Source: an uncultured Collinsella sp. (GTDB taxonomy: Bacteria > Actinomycetota > Coriobacteriia > Coriobacteriales > Coriobacteriaceae). From it: a stretch of 12,788 nucleotides of DNA. Positions 1 through 7,868 of the stretch are shown here, piece after piece. Within the stretch, counting starts at the first letter, position 1. Each line of letters begins with the position of its first letter. The DNA is taken from the NCBI GenBank assembly GCA_900548935.1, contig URMR01000040.1:1-12788 (forward strand), read 5' to 3'. Position numbers and translations under genes: made by a program. The notes under the pieces were generated by a model that saw only the letters and a list, made by a program, of their open reading frames with translations, was not told the DNA's origin and searched no databases.

Positions 1-64
1 CGTTGAGCAACGCCCCCACTCATAACGCTTGGGTCGGTGGGCTGATGTGTTGCGTCCCGTTGGG

Positions 65-1201
65 CTATAAGGTTGAAACGAAGGTTGACAGGCGGTGGAG
101 ACCTTCGTCCAGATTTTTGTCGGAGACGCAGTAGCTTAAGCGGACGTGGCCTTCGGTGCCGAAACAGTCGCCCGGGACTAGGGCTACGTTGGCCTCTTTG
201 ATGGCTTTGATGCAGAAGCCCTCGCTGGTTAGGCCGAACTTTTTGATGCTCGGGAAAGTGTAGAAGGCTCCTGCGGGCTCTACTACGTCGAGGCCCATGG
301 CGTCTAAAGCTGCGAGCACGCGTTCGCGACGGGCTCGGTAGACTTTGAGCATGGGGGTGGGATCGACGGTGAGGGCTCGGGCTGCGGCGTCCATTTCGAA
401 GGAGACGGCGCTCGATACTAAGTATTGGTGGGCTTTTGCGATCTCGGCGATGACGGGGGCTGCGGCTGCGAGCCAGCCCAAGCGCCAGCCGGTCATGGCC
501 CAGGGTTTGGAGAAGCTCTCGATAACTACTGTCTGATCGCGAAGCTCTGGGTGACGCTGGGCAAAGCGCTCGTAGCCATCCACATAAACCAGGCGGTTGT
601 ATACGTCGTCGCAGACCACGTAGATGCCCGCCTGCTCTGCCACGTGTGCCACGGCGTCGAGCGATACCGCGTTGAGGATGCAGCCCGTAGGATTGTTGGG
701 CGTGCAGATGACGATGGCCTTGGTCGCCGGCGTCACGCAAGCACGAAGTGCGTCCTCGTCAATCTGGAATTGCGCAGGCTCCGTATCCAAAAAGACCGCT
801 TTGGCGTGATTGGCCACGACAATGCTCTCGTACAGGCCAAAGGCCGGCGTGGGGATAATGACCTCGTCGCCGGGGTTGAGCATAGCCATGAATGTTGCCG
901 ACAGGGCCTCGGTCGCGCCGTCGGTCAGGATGACCTCGTCGGCCGAAAACGTAAGGCCCGCGTCCCCCATGTAGGCAGACAGCGCCTCACGCAGGGCGGG
1001 GCGACCGTTGTTGGGCGGATAGTGCGTGTCGCCGCGGTCGAGCGAGGCCGTCACGTCGGCGCTAATCACATCGGGCGTGGGAAAATCGGGTTCGCCGAGC
1101 GCGAGCGCGATGCACCTTGGGTGCTGGGCGGCGAGCGCGTTAATCCGACGGATGCCGGAGGGTTTGAGCGTGGCAAGCGAGGTATTCATGGGCAGACGCA
1201 T
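65..1201 (-). CDS. PatA-like PLP-dependent class I/II aminotransferase
   Basis: Fold-type I pyridoxal-phosphate aminotransferase of 378 residues, normal for the family. It should transfer an amino group between an amino acid and a 2-oxo acid in the cytoplasm. Seen: LGEPDFPTP near residue 35, CTPNNPTG with the cofactor-contacting Asn170, DDVY (198-201), SFSKPWAMTGWRLGW with the Schiff-base lysine at K232, and GHVRLS with the carboxylate-binding arginine at R354. From memory, the N-terminal GIRR, the HQYLVSSA stretch and the MGLDVVEPAGAFYTFPSIK segment resemble Bacillus PatA (N-acetyl-diaminopimelate aminotransferase) more than plain AspC. Substrate is not decidable, so no symbol is given. The ATG at 1201 is chosen because AAAGGA (1212-1207) lies 5 bases upstream; a second ATG at 1189 lacks such a site. 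It diverges from the gene at 1295, 93 bases away. Confidence 0.93.
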   Translation of the reverse strand: MRLPMNTSLATLKPSGIRRINALAAQHPRCIALALGEPDFPTPDVISADVTASLDRGDTHYPPNNGRPALREALSAYMGDAGLTFSADEVILTDGATEALSATFMAMLNPGDEVIIPTPAFGLYESIVVANHAKAVFLDTEPAQFQIDEDALRACVTPATKAIVICTPNNPTGCILNAVSLDAVAHVAEQAGIYVVCDDVYNRLVYVDGYERFAQRHPELRDQTVVIESFSKPWAMTGWRLGWLAAAAPVIAEIAKAHQYLVSSAVSFEMDAAARALTVDPTPMLKVYRARRERVLAALDAMGLDVVEPAGAFYTFPSIKKFGLTSEGFCIKAIKEANVALVPGDCFGTEGHVRLSYCVSDKNLDEGLHRLSTFVSTL

Positions 1202-1235
1202 GGCGTTCCTTTCGTAAGGGTTGCACTAGGATAGC

Positions 1236-1250
1236 GCGGCGAGACGCCGC
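1236..1250. other. Perfect short palindrome between divergent genes
   Basis: GCGGCG-AGA-CGCCGC, a 6-bp perfect stem with a 3-base loop, lies in the 93-base gap between the divergent aminotransferase and the gene at 1295. It is just upstream of a weak -10-like TATCCT (minus strand, 1233-1228) for the aminotransferase. It could be an operator or a chance GC-rich palindrome. Confidence 0.3.
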
Positions 1251-1294
1251 CAGACGGTGTAACCTAAACGGAAACCAACCGGAAAGGAGGCGGC

Positions 1295-1954
1295 ATGGAG
1301 ACGACCGCACGCGGCGATGTACCTAAAACGTTGCAGACCATTGCGTATATCAGCATTCCCAATAGCGCCGATCTTGAGTTTTTGCTCTGGGACCTGCAGG
1401 ATGCCATCGCGGCCTATGCTCGGCTTTCTGGCACCGCGCTCCCCCACCCGGTCGATTTGGAGGCGGATGATGCCGGTGCAGTCGATGGCATGGTGCTCGC
1501 TGTTGACGATGCATTTGATGATGAGGCTATGATCGCTGTCGAGCAGATACTCGATCGCCTTGGAAATACAGAGACACGCATCTATGTCGTCGTCCAGGCC
1601 GCGTCCAAAAACAACAAGCAGGCGGACGAAGTCCTCGACCGCCTGTACCGGGCATGCATTCTACGTGACCTGCCATGGTGCGACGGCGTTGTCATCTGTG
1701 CCGGCAGCGGCATCGCAGCGCTTCGCCATTCCCCACGCATGGGCCTCTTGCGCCGACCATTTTCGGAAGCGATGGATAAGCTTGTGGGCGCTGTGCGCAT
1801 GGGCTGCTCCGTTGAGCATGCGCAGCTGCTTGGCGGTGGCAATGCCAGTAGCGTCGATGTCGACGGCATGGTGCGCGCCAAGCCCGCGCTGCCCGCACCG
1901 ATCTGGCATGCCATCATGAAACGCCTCGGCAGCCGCGCCCAATCAGATATCTAA
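1295..1954 (+). CDS. Uncharacterised protein, possibly flavodoxin-fold oxidoreductase-like
   Basis: A 219-residue soluble protein with no signal peptide or membrane segment. The start is firm: AAAGGAGG at 1283-1290 lies 4 bases before ATG. I do not recognise a named family with certainty. The C-terminal half has an IYVVVQAASKNNKQADEVL strand-loop-helix (about residues 96-114). It is followed by LPWCDGVVICAGSGIAALRHS and a PRMGLLRRPFSEAMDKL segment. This arrangement is reminiscent of NAD(P)H-dependent flavodoxin-like proteins of gut Firmicutes and Actinobacteria, where a glycine-rich strand-turn precedes a long helix. The N-terminal half is acidic, with DDAFDDEAM-type stretches. Function is not assigned. 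It converges with the DNA glycosylase gene, with one base between the two stop codons, so the transcripts must overlap. Confidence 0.85.
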   Translation: METTARGDVPKTLQTIAYISIPNSADLEFLLWDLQDAIAAYARLSGTALPHPVDLEADDAGAVDGMVLAVDDAFDDEAMIAVEQILDRLGNTETRIYVVVQAASKNNKQADEVLDRLYRACILRDLPWCDGVVICAGSGIAALRHSPRMGLLRRPFSEAMDKLVGAVRMGCSVEHAQLLGGGNASSVDVDGMVRAKPALPAPIWHAIMKRLGSRAQSDI

Positions 1955-1955
1955 A

Positions 1956-2519
1956 TTACAGAGCGCCCCAATCAACGACATCGCGCCAGCGCTCGACAAG
2001 GCGCTCCAGACGCCAAGCCGCATTGGCGGGACTTGTCGAGGGCAGGACGATGGCGGGCAGCCCGGTGCGTTCTTGTAGATAGCGCTTGTAGAGCCGGCCA
2101 GCTGTACCACCGTTGCATATCACCTGCTCAATGGGAGCTGCGCCGGTAATACGCTCGATATGTGCCGGCACAACGTTACGAATGCTCGCGTCGCTCGAGC
2201 CCTTAATGTCGCAGCTCTCGATCACATCCCACAGGGCCACGTCGCCGTTCAGCAGCATGGATCGCTTGGCGGCAATCGAGACGTCGAGTGTCGCAGGCTC
2301 GCTGCCTGCCAAAGGGTCGCCCTCGTTGGGCGGCACGGGCACACCGAGACACGCGGCCATCACGCGCCAAAAGCGATTCTGAGGGTTGCCGTAATAAAAG
2401 GCATTGGCACGCGAGAGCACCGAGGGAAACGAGCCCAACACCAAAACGCGCGAACACTCGTCAAACACGGGCTCAAACCCATGCTCAATATGTTGATAGC
2501 CCTCGTCAGACGTTGCCAT
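1956..2519 (-). CDS. DNA-deoxyinosine (hypoxanthine) glycosylase, UDG superfamily family 6
   Basis: Base-excision repair glycosylase of 187 residues, predicted to remove hypoxanthine (deaminated adenine), and possibly uracil, from DNA. Seen: an N-terminal RVLVLGSFPSVLS motif (about 24-36), FYYGNPQNRFW (41-51) whose Asn is the family 6 active-site position, a central ICNGGTAGRLYKRY strand-helix (134-147), and the C-terminal DNA-minor-groove loop LPSTSPANAAW (159-169). Family 6 (HDG) proteins are about this length and are found across gut anaerobes. It starts 3 bases after the stop codon of the amylase-family gene, with GAGGG inside that gene's end about 8 bases before ATG. It is therefore probably translated from the same mRNA. 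No metabolic link between the two products is evident. Mug-type G/T glycosylase is the nearest alternative. Confidence 0.87.
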   Translation of the reverse strand: MATSDEGYQHIEHGFEPVFDECSRVLVLGSFPSVLSRANAFYYGNPQNRFWRVMAACLGVPVPPNEGDPLAGSEPATLDVSIAAKRSMLLNGDVALWDVIESCDIKGSSDASIRNVVPAHIERITGAAPIEQVICNGGTAGRLYKRYLQERTGLPAIVLPSTSPANAAWRLERLVERWRDVVDWGAL

Positions 2520-2522
2520 GGC

Positions 2523-3947
2523 CTAGGCCCTCAGCAGATAACGCACCTCATAGGGCGCAAGTTCAAGGGAGCCTGTCAGCTCGACCGTGGGCGCATCGTC
2601 GGCAAGCAGGTCGACGAAGGAGCCGTTGAGTTCGCCGGCTCCAAAGGTATAGGGCTCGTTCACGGCATTGACCGCCACGAGCACCGTCGCGTCGTCGCAG
2701 GCGCGCTCGAACAGCAGCTGCTTGTTCTGGATCACCACATTGCGATAGGCACCGTAGTTGAGAGCACGGGCCGCCGCGTCGCTTGCCGAGCGCAGGTGCG
2801 CCAGCTGCGTGATGAAGGCCGTCAGCTCGTTGGGCGCAGGCTCATCGAGCGCAGGTCGCAGCGCCCAGTCGCCATCGGGGCCGCCCTTTTCGCCGGCAAT
2901 CCCCCACTCGCTGCCATAGTAGACGCATGGGATGCCCGGCATGCCAAAGAGCATGCCATAGGCGGGGCGCAGGCAGGACTTGTCCGTCAGGATGCTCGCC
3001 AGGCGCGGCACGTCGTGGTTGTCGACAAACGACAGCAGGTGTTTGCCGCGGTAGATGCACCACGGGTCGCCGCCAAACTGACGGTGCAGCGAATGGGCGA
3101 TCTCAAACATGTTGACCGAGTTAAAGCTGGAGTACAGGCCCTTGTAGCACTCGTAGTTGGTGCAGGAGTCGAGCATCTCGTCGTTGACGATCTGATTGTA
3201 GTCGCCGTGGAGCGTCTCGCCAATCAGCACAAAGTCGGGCTTGAGCCCACGGGTAAAAGTATGCAGGCGGCGCATAAAACCGCGATCGAGCATATAGGCG
3301 ACGTCCAAGCGCAGGCCGTCGACGCCAAAGACCTCGGCCCAGCGACGCACGGACTCAAGCAGGTAATCGACCACGGCGGAGTTTTGCAGGTTGAGCTTCA
3401 CAAGCTCAAAATGGCCCTCCCAGCCCTCGTACCAAAAGCCGTCGCCGTAGCACGAGTCACCGTCGAAGCTGATGTGGAACCAGTCCTTGTAGGGCGAATC
3501 CCACTTGCGCTCCTGCACATCGCGGAAGGCCCAAAAGCCGCGACCGACGTGGTTGAAGACGGCATCGAGTACCACGCGGATGCCATGGGCATGCAATGTC
3601 TCGCACACGGCGACATAGGCGGCCGCGCCCTGCGCGATTGCCGCAGAGAGGTACTCCGCTTTGAAGTGCGCGCCCTTGCAGAGAAACAGCGAGGTGCCGT
3701 GCAGGCTGCGCGTGTCGTAGCCATGGCTATCGGACTCGAGCGGCGGGTTGATGAGCACGGCGCCAATGCCAAGTTCCTGCAGGTAATCGGCCCATTGGGC
3801 AATCTTCATGATGGGGGCATCGGGATTGGCAGCGGCATCGGCGGCAGGGGCGAGCTCATCCTCGGCAACGGGGGCGGCGTTTTCGCGCGGAGCTCCGCAA
3901 AAGCCCAGCGGATAGATCTGATAGAACGTCGTCTCGTATGCCCACAT
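2523..3947 (-). CDS. Cytoplasmic GH13 alpha-amylase-family glycoside hydrolase
   Basis: A 474-residue (beta/alpha)8 enzyme acting on alpha-glucans or maltodextrins. The four GH13 signature regions are intact: region I DAVFNHVG (128-135), region II GLRLDVAY with nucleophile D215, region III LIGETLHGDY with acid/base E244, and region IV FVDNHD (307-312) with the transition-state Asp312. A C-terminal beta domain follows from about residue 400. No signal peptide is present, so it works inside the cell, probably on imported maltodextrins. An Ala/Pro/Glu-rich stretch (about 22-45) sits between the first strand and helix and looks like a lineage-specific loop. The start at 3947 is chosen because GGGAGG precedes it by 6 bases; an in-frame ATG at 3980 has no such site and adds 11 residues unlike the family N-terminus (YQIYPLGF). 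Exact specificity (neopullulanase, cyclomaltodextrinase or alpha-amylase) is not decidable. Confidence 0.93.
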   Translation of the reverse strand: MWAYETTFYQIYPLGFCGAPRENAAPVAEDELAPAADAAANPDAPIMKIAQWADYLQELGIGAVLINPPLESDSHGYDTRSLHGTSLFLCKGAHFKAEYLSAAIAQGAAAYVAVCETLHAHGIRVVLDAVFNHVGRGFWAFRDVQERKWDSPYKDWFHISFDGDSCYGDGFWYEGWEGHFELVKLNLQNSAVVDYLLESVRRWAEVFGVDGLRLDVAYMLDRGFMRRLHTFTRGLKPDFVLIGETLHGDYNQIVNDEMLDSCTNYECYKGLYSSFNSVNMFEIAHSLHRQFGGDPWCIYRGKHLLSFVDNHDVPRLASILTDKSCLRPAYGMLFGMPGIPCVYYGSEWGIAGEKGGPDGDWALRPALDEPAPNELTAFITQLAHLRSASDAAARALNYGAYRNVVIQNKQLLFERACDDATVLVAVNAVNEPYTFGAGELNGSFVDLLADDAPTVELTGSLELAPYEVRYLLRA

Positions 3948-3982
3948 AGCAACCTCCCGGTAAGCGCAACACAACGACATCC

Positions 3983-3988
3983 ATTGTA
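3983..3988 (-). promoter_or_regulatory. Candidate -10 box for the GH13 gene
   Basis: TACAAT on the minus strand, one mismatch from TATAAT, would start transcription about 30 bases before the GTTGCT-ATG start of the GH13 gene. No good -35 hexamer is visible 16-19 bases upstream, so an activator may be needed. This is inference from position and sequence only. Confidence 0.4.
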
Positions 3989-4020
3989 TGCCCGGCTTGC
4001 ATCCTCTTCCCCAAAATAAG

Positions 4021-4083
4021 TTGCGGTGGAATAGTTCCTGCTTGGGCCTTCAGAGGCCTTAAACAGGAACTATTCCACCGCAA
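4021..4083 (-). terminator. Long hairpin terminator downstream of sotB (repeat family member 1)
   Basis: A perfect 20-bp inverted repeat (4021-4040 with 4064-4083) encloses a 23-base loop that itself holds a small GGCCT/AGGCC hairpin. Read on the minus strand it starts 17 bases after the sotB stop and is followed by CTTATTTT, a weak U tract. The arm sequence TTGCGGTGGAATAGTTCCTG recurs, with compensated changes, at 12621-12686 behind another gene. It may also be a bidirectional insulator, since the GH13 promoter lies directly beyond it. Confidence 0.75.
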
Positions 4084-4100
4084 TTGATGAGGGAACGTGA

Positions 4101-5297
4101 TTAGGCGACGGGCTTGGCGCGGCGAATGGCCGGGAACATCACCGTGATAGCGAGGATGACGCCCACGACGGCAATCGACCCGCCCGCGAAGCCGATCCAG
4201 GCGATACCGGGACCCGAAACCACGGCTCCGCCGATCGCGGTACCCGTGCCAATGCCCAGATTGAACAGGCCCGAGAAGATCGACATGGCGACGGCCGACG
4301 AATCTGCCGGCGTGTGCTTGATGAGCTCGGCCTGAAACGCCACGTTAAAGGCCGTGGCGCAGCAACCCCACAGTGCGCAGACGGCAAGCACTGTCACGAG
4401 CGACGATGCGGCCGGCCCCATGAGCAGCAGGGCCACCGGCACGCCGGAGAGCGTGATAGCCAAGAACGGGAAGCGATGCCCATCGAACAGGCGGCCGAAC
4501 AGCCAGCTTCCGAGCAGACCGGAGCAGCCGAACGCCGTCAGCGTCATGGTGATAGCGCTTGCGTCGACATGGGCGACCTGAGCCAGGAAAGGCTCGATAT
4601 AGCTGTAGCTTGCGTAATAGCCGGTCGCCATGAAGACCGTGACTGCGTAGAGCGCGATGAGGAGCGGGTTCTTGAGCAGCTCGGGCAGCTGTTTGACGGT
4701 AAAGCGCTCACCCGCCGGCATGGCCGGGAACACCGCTGCCTGGTAGACGACCGCGATGGCTGAGAGGCCCCCGACCACGGCAAACGTCATGCGCCAGCCC
4801 ACGGCCAAGCCAATGGCGCGACCGAGAGGCAGGCCAAAGATCTGCGCGATGGACGAGCCCGTAGCGATCATGCTGATGGCGAGCGCGCCGTGGCGAGTGT
4901 CGACCAGGCGCGAGGCCATAATCGAGGCGACTGACCAGAACACGGCATGTGCGCAAGCGACCACCAGGCGCGCGCAGACCAGGATGGGATAGGTCGGCGC
5001 CACAGCGGACAGGAACTGACCGAGCGAGAACACGGCAAGCACGCCCAGCAGCATCCGCTTAAACTCGAAACGCGAAGCGAACACCATGAGCGGCAACGAC
5101 AGCAGCATGACGCCCCAGGCATAGACCGAGATCATGATGCCCGCCTGGGCCTCGGTGAGCGAGAACGACGCGGCGATATCAGTCAAAAGGCCGATGGGCA
5201 TAAACTCCGACGTGTTGAACACGAACGCGCAGCAGGTGAGCCCGATGAGCGGGAGCCACTGCCTGAGCGTGATGCCGTCTTGCCTTGCCTGACTCAT
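4101..5297 (-). CDS. sotB: SotB-type MFS sugar efflux transporter (DHA1 family)
   Basis: A twelve-helix major-facilitator transporter of 398 residues, close to the 396 of Escherichia coli SotB/YdeA, which exports arabinose, lactose and IPTG by proton antiport. Seen from memory of that family: NTSEFMPIGLLTDIAASFSL near residue 28, ISVYAWGVMLLSLPLMV, ARLVVACAHAVFWSV in helix 4, IATGSSIAQIFGLPLGRAIG, GWRMTF, and YYASYSYIEPFL at the start of the second half. Nearly every motif of the SotB group is kept, so the subfamily is secure, though the natural substrate is not. The start is ATG at 5297, with GGAG 9 bases upstream; a TTG at 5312 opens the same frame but lacks a ribosome site. It follows feoAB on the same strand, but a terminator and a new promoter lie between them, so it is probably a separate unit. 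Confidence 0.9.
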   Translation of the reverse strand: MSQARQDGITLRQWLPLIGLTCCAFVFNTSEFMPIGLLTDIAASFSLTEAQAGIMISVYAWGVMLLSLPLMVFASRFEFKRMLLGVLAVFSLGQFLSAVAPTYPILVCARLVVACAHAVFWSVASIMASRLVDTRHGALAISMIATGSSIAQIFGLPLGRAIGLAVGWRMTFAVVGGLSAIAVVYQAAVFPAMPAGERFTVKQLPELLKNPLLIALYAVTVFMATGYYASYSYIEPFLAQVAHVDASAITMTLTAFGCSGLLGSWLFGRLFDGHRFPFLAITLSGVPVALLLMGPAASSLVTVLAVCALWGCCATAFNVAFQAELIKHTPADSSAVAMSIFSGLFNLGIGTGTAIGGAVVSGPGIAWIGFAGGSIAVVGVILAITVMFPAIRRAKPVA

Positions 5298-5330
5298 ATA
5301 TAACATCTCCAATCATTTTGAGCGGAGGCG

Positions 5331-5360
5331 ATTATATAGCAACGGTCCCGCATCCGTCAG
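5331..5360 (-). promoter_or_regulatory. Sigma-70-type promoter for sotB
   Basis: On the minus strand, CTGACG (5360-5355) and a perfect TATAAT (5336-5331) are separated by 18 bases. The predicted start is about 25-30 bases before the sotB ATG. The -35 element lies inside the feoAB terminator hairpin, so the two signals overlap. Confidence 0.6.
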
Positions 5361-5377
5361 TAACGGACACGGGACCG
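5343..5377 (-). terminator. Terminator hairpin of feoAB
   Basis: CGGTCCCG (5343-5350) pairs with CGGGACCG (5370-5377). As minus-strand RNA the inner bases also pair, through two G-U wobbles and CCGU/ACGG, giving a near-continuous 15-bp stem with a 5-base loop, followed by UUGCUAUAUAAU. The U tract is poor, but position (about 40 bases after the feoAB stop) and stem strength favour a terminator. Confidence 0.6.
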
Positions 5378-5417
5378 AAACAATTCGATACACAAAGGTT
5401 GCGCCGTCAATAAATAA

Positions 5418-7778
5418 CTAAGCCAGCCCCAGCAATATGCCCGCCGAATGCACGACAAACGCCACGATCCAGGCGACTGCCACCTGAAACGCGAACACGG
5501 CAACGGCGTAGCGCGCGCCCAACTCGCTCTTGACGGCACCGATGGCTGCCACGCAGGGCGGGTACAGCAGCGTAAAGACCAGGAACACGTAGGCAGTAAA
5601 CGGAGAGAACATGGTCGACAACACCGCAGGCGAGGTCGCGCCCAAAAGCACCGTGAGGGTCGAGATGACACTCTCCTTGGCGATAAGTCCGGTGACGAGC
5701 GCCGTGGATGCACGCCAGTCACCAAAGCCAAGCGGCGCCAACGCCGGAGCGATAATGCTACCCAGACCGGCAAGCAGACTCTGCGACTGATCGGCGACCA
5801 CATTAAAGCGGATATCGAACGTCTGAAGGAACCAGATGACCACGGTAGCGGCAAAGATAATGGTAAAGGCCTTGGTAATAAAGTCTTTGGCCTTATCCCA
5901 TGCCAGCATCACTGTCGTCTTGACGCTCGGCAGGCGGTAATTGGGGAGCTCCATGATAAACGGCACCGGGTCGCCCTTAAATGCCGTGCGGTTGAGCACC
6001 AAAGCCGCGATGCAACCGACCGCAATGCCAATCAAATAGAGCGAGACCATGGCAGGGACCGTCGCCTGCGGGAAAAACGCCCCGCACAGCAGGCCGTAGA
6101 CCGGCAACTTGGCCGAGCAGCTCATGAACGGCGTGAGCATGACCGTCATCTTGCGGTCGTGCTCGGATGGGAGCGTACGGGTCGACATGATAGCCGGCAC
6201 GGTGCAGCCAAAACCGACGAGCATGGGCACAAAGCTGCGGCCCGACAGGCCAAAGCGACGCAATACCTTATCCATGACAAAGGCCACGCGCGCCATGTAT
6301 CCGGAGTCTTCCAGAATGGAGAGGAACAAAAAGAGCACGACGATAATCGGCAGGAAGGTCAGCACGCTGCCCACACCCGTAAGCACACCGTCAACGGCCA
6401 GCGAGCGCACCACGTCGTTGGTGCCGAACGCCTTGAGGCCCGCATCGGCCGAGGCGATGATGGCAGCGATGCCGTCCTCCATGAGTCCCTGCAACGCCGC
6501 GCCGATCACGCCAAACGTCAGCCAAAAAACGAGTCCCATGATCACCAGGAACGCCGGGATGGCCGTGTAACGACCTGTCAGGATACGGTCGATCTTGACG
6601 GAGCGCACGTGCTCGCGGCTCTCGTGCGGCTTAACGACGCAACGCCCACACACGTCGCCGATGAAGCTAAAGCGCATATCGGCCAGCGCGGACAGGCGGT
6701 CGGTGCCGGCCTCGCCCTCCATCTGGGTAATGATGTGCTCGATAGCGTCGAGCTCGTTTCGATCCAGATGAAGCGCCTCGGTCACCAGCTCGTCGCCCTC
6801 AACCAGCTTGGTCGCCGCAAAACGCACGGGAATGTGCGCCGTGGCGGCATGGTCTTCGATGAGGTTGGCGATGCCGTGGATGCAGCGGTGCAACGCGCCG
6901 CCGTCCGGGCCATCGGGCGCGCAGAAGTCTAGGCGGCCGGGACGCTCGCGGAAACGCGCCACATGCAGGGCATGGTCCACCAGCTCGCCGATACCCTCGT
7001 TGCGTGCGGCGCTAATGGGAACGACCGGCACGCCCAGCAGACTCTCGAGCAGGTTGACGTCAATGGCACCGCCGTTGGTCGTCACCTCGTCCATCATGTT
7101 AAGCGCGATAACCATGGGGCAATCGAGCTCCATAAGCTGCAGCGTCAGGTACAGGTTACGCTCGATATTGGTGGCGTCGATGATGTCGATGATGGCATCG
7201 GGATGCTCGTCCAGGATAAACTGGCGGCTCACAATCTCTTCGCCCGTGTACGGCGACAGGGAGTAAATGCCGGGCAGGTCGGTAACGCTTGCCTCGGGGT
7301 GGTTGCGGATGGTGCCATCTTTGCGGTCGACCGTCACGCCGGGAAAGTTACCGACATGCTGGTTGGAGCCCGTCAGCTGGTTGAACAGTGTGGTCTTGCC
7401 GCAGTTTTGGTTGCCGGCGAGGGCAAAATGCAGCGGTGCGCCCTCGGGCACGGCCGTCTTCGCGGCGCGGGGCGAATACGTCCCCTCGCCGAGTGCCGGA
7501 TGCTCCGTCGTGCCGATTGCGGCGTTAGCGCGCGGACCCGTATCGGTGTCGTGAATACCCACGAGCTCGATGCGAGCGGCATCGTCCTTGCGCAGTGTCA
7601 ACTCGTAGCCACGCAGGCGAATCTCGAGCGGGTCGCCCATGGGGGCGTACTTCATCATGGTGACTTCGGTGCCCGGCGTTAGGCCCATGTCCAGAATATG
7701 CTGTCGGAGTGCCTGGTCGTCCGATGCCACCGATGCGACAACGGCGTCCTTTCCAATCTCGAGCGTATCGAGCTTCAC
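5418..7778 (-). CDS. feoB: FeoA-FeoB fusion ferrous iron transporter
   Basis: GTP-dependent inner-membrane Fe(II) uptake protein, 786 residues from a GTG start. Residues 1-75 are a FeoA/SH3-like domain (LRQHILDMGLTPGTEVTM then DPLEIRLRGYELTLRKDDAARI). A linker of about 40 residues leads to the G domain: G1 GNQNCGKT (122-129), G2 NFPGVTVDRKDG, G3 DLPG (167-170), G4 NMMD (227-230), G5 ISAAR (255-259). The membrane part contains the two gate motifs GFGCTVPAI (about 522) and FMSCSAKLPVYG (551-562). GTG at 7778 is preferred because GGGGGAGG lies 9 bases upstream and the FeoA domain begins there. Upstream in-frame ATGs (7829, 7955) lack ribosome sites and would place the operator inside the gene. 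FeoA is usually a separate protein; here it is fused. No FeoC gene is present. Regulation by an iron-sensing repressor is likely (see operator entry). Confidence 0.95.
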   Translation of the reverse strand: MKLDTLEIGKDAVVASVASDDQALRQHILDMGLTPGTEVTMMKYAPMGDPLEIRLRGYELTLRKDDAARIELVGIHDTDTGPRANAAIGTTEHPALGEGTYSPRAAKTAVPEGAPLHFALAGNQNCGKTTLFNQLTGSNQHVGNFPGVTVDRKDGTIRNHPEASVTDLPGIYSLSPYTGEEIVSRQFILDEHPDAIIDIIDATNIERNLYLTLQLMELDCPMVIALNMMDEVTTNGGAIDVNLLESLLGVPVVPISAARNEGIGELVDHALHVARFRERPGRLDFCAPDGPDGGALHRCIHGIANLIEDHAATAHIPVRFAATKLVEGDELVTEALHLDRNELDAIEHIITQMEGEAGTDRLSALADMRFSFIGDVCGRCVVKPHESREHVRSVKIDRILTGRYTAIPAFLVIMGLVFWLTFGVIGAALQGLMEDGIAAIIASADAGLKAFGTNDVVRSLAVDGVLTGVGSVLTFLPIIVVLFLFLSILEDSGYMARVAFVMDKVLRRFGLSGRSFVPMLVGFGCTVPAIMSTRTLPSEHDRKMTVMLTPFMSCSAKLPVYGLLCGAFFPQATVPAMVSLYLIGIAVGCIAALVLNRTAFKGDPVPFIMELPNYRLPSVKTTVMLAWDKAKDFITKAFTIIFAATVVIWFLQTFDIRFNVVADQSQSLLAGLGSIIAPALAPLGFGDWRASTALVTGLIAKESVISTLTVLLGATSPAVLSTMFSPFTAYVFLVFTLLYPPCVAAIGAVKSELGARYAVAVFAFQVAVAWIVAFVVHSAGILLGLA

Positions 7779-7821
7779 GTCCGTGTTCCTCCCCCGGCGC
7801 CCACAGGGCGTTGTATTTATG

Positions 7822-7852
7822 TTCACCATGGCTAACCGTTTGCCATGGCTAA
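7822..7852. promoter_or_regulatory. Two tandem operator-like palindromes upstream of feoAB
   Basis: CCATGGCTAACC occurs twice (7826-7837 and 7843-7854), exactly 17 bases apart. Each copy is the core of an imperfect palindrome: TTTGCCATGGCTAA at 7839-7852 matches its own complement at 12 of 14 positions, and TTCACCATGGCTAA at 7822-7835 at 10 of 14. They lie between the likely feoAB transcription start and its ribosome site. The GGTTAGCC half-site is reminiscent of DtxR/IdeR-family iron-repressor boxes (TTAGGTTAG half-sites). A DtxR-type repressor binding here is inference. Confidence 0.55.
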
Positions 7853-7868
7853 CCAATTTTAAACTTAC

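Noticed and set aside
2160..4019. A 619-codon plus-strand open frame across the glycosylase and GH13 genes
   Set aside because: It runs antisense to two genes with clear catalytic motifs, begins without a ribosome site, and its product is Arg/His/Gly-rich with no domain. It is a by-product of GC-rich codon use.
5448..6932. A 494-codon plus-strand open frame antisense to feoAB
   Set aside because: Its product is charged, His/Arg-rich and domain-free, and it lies opposite an unambiguous FeoB.
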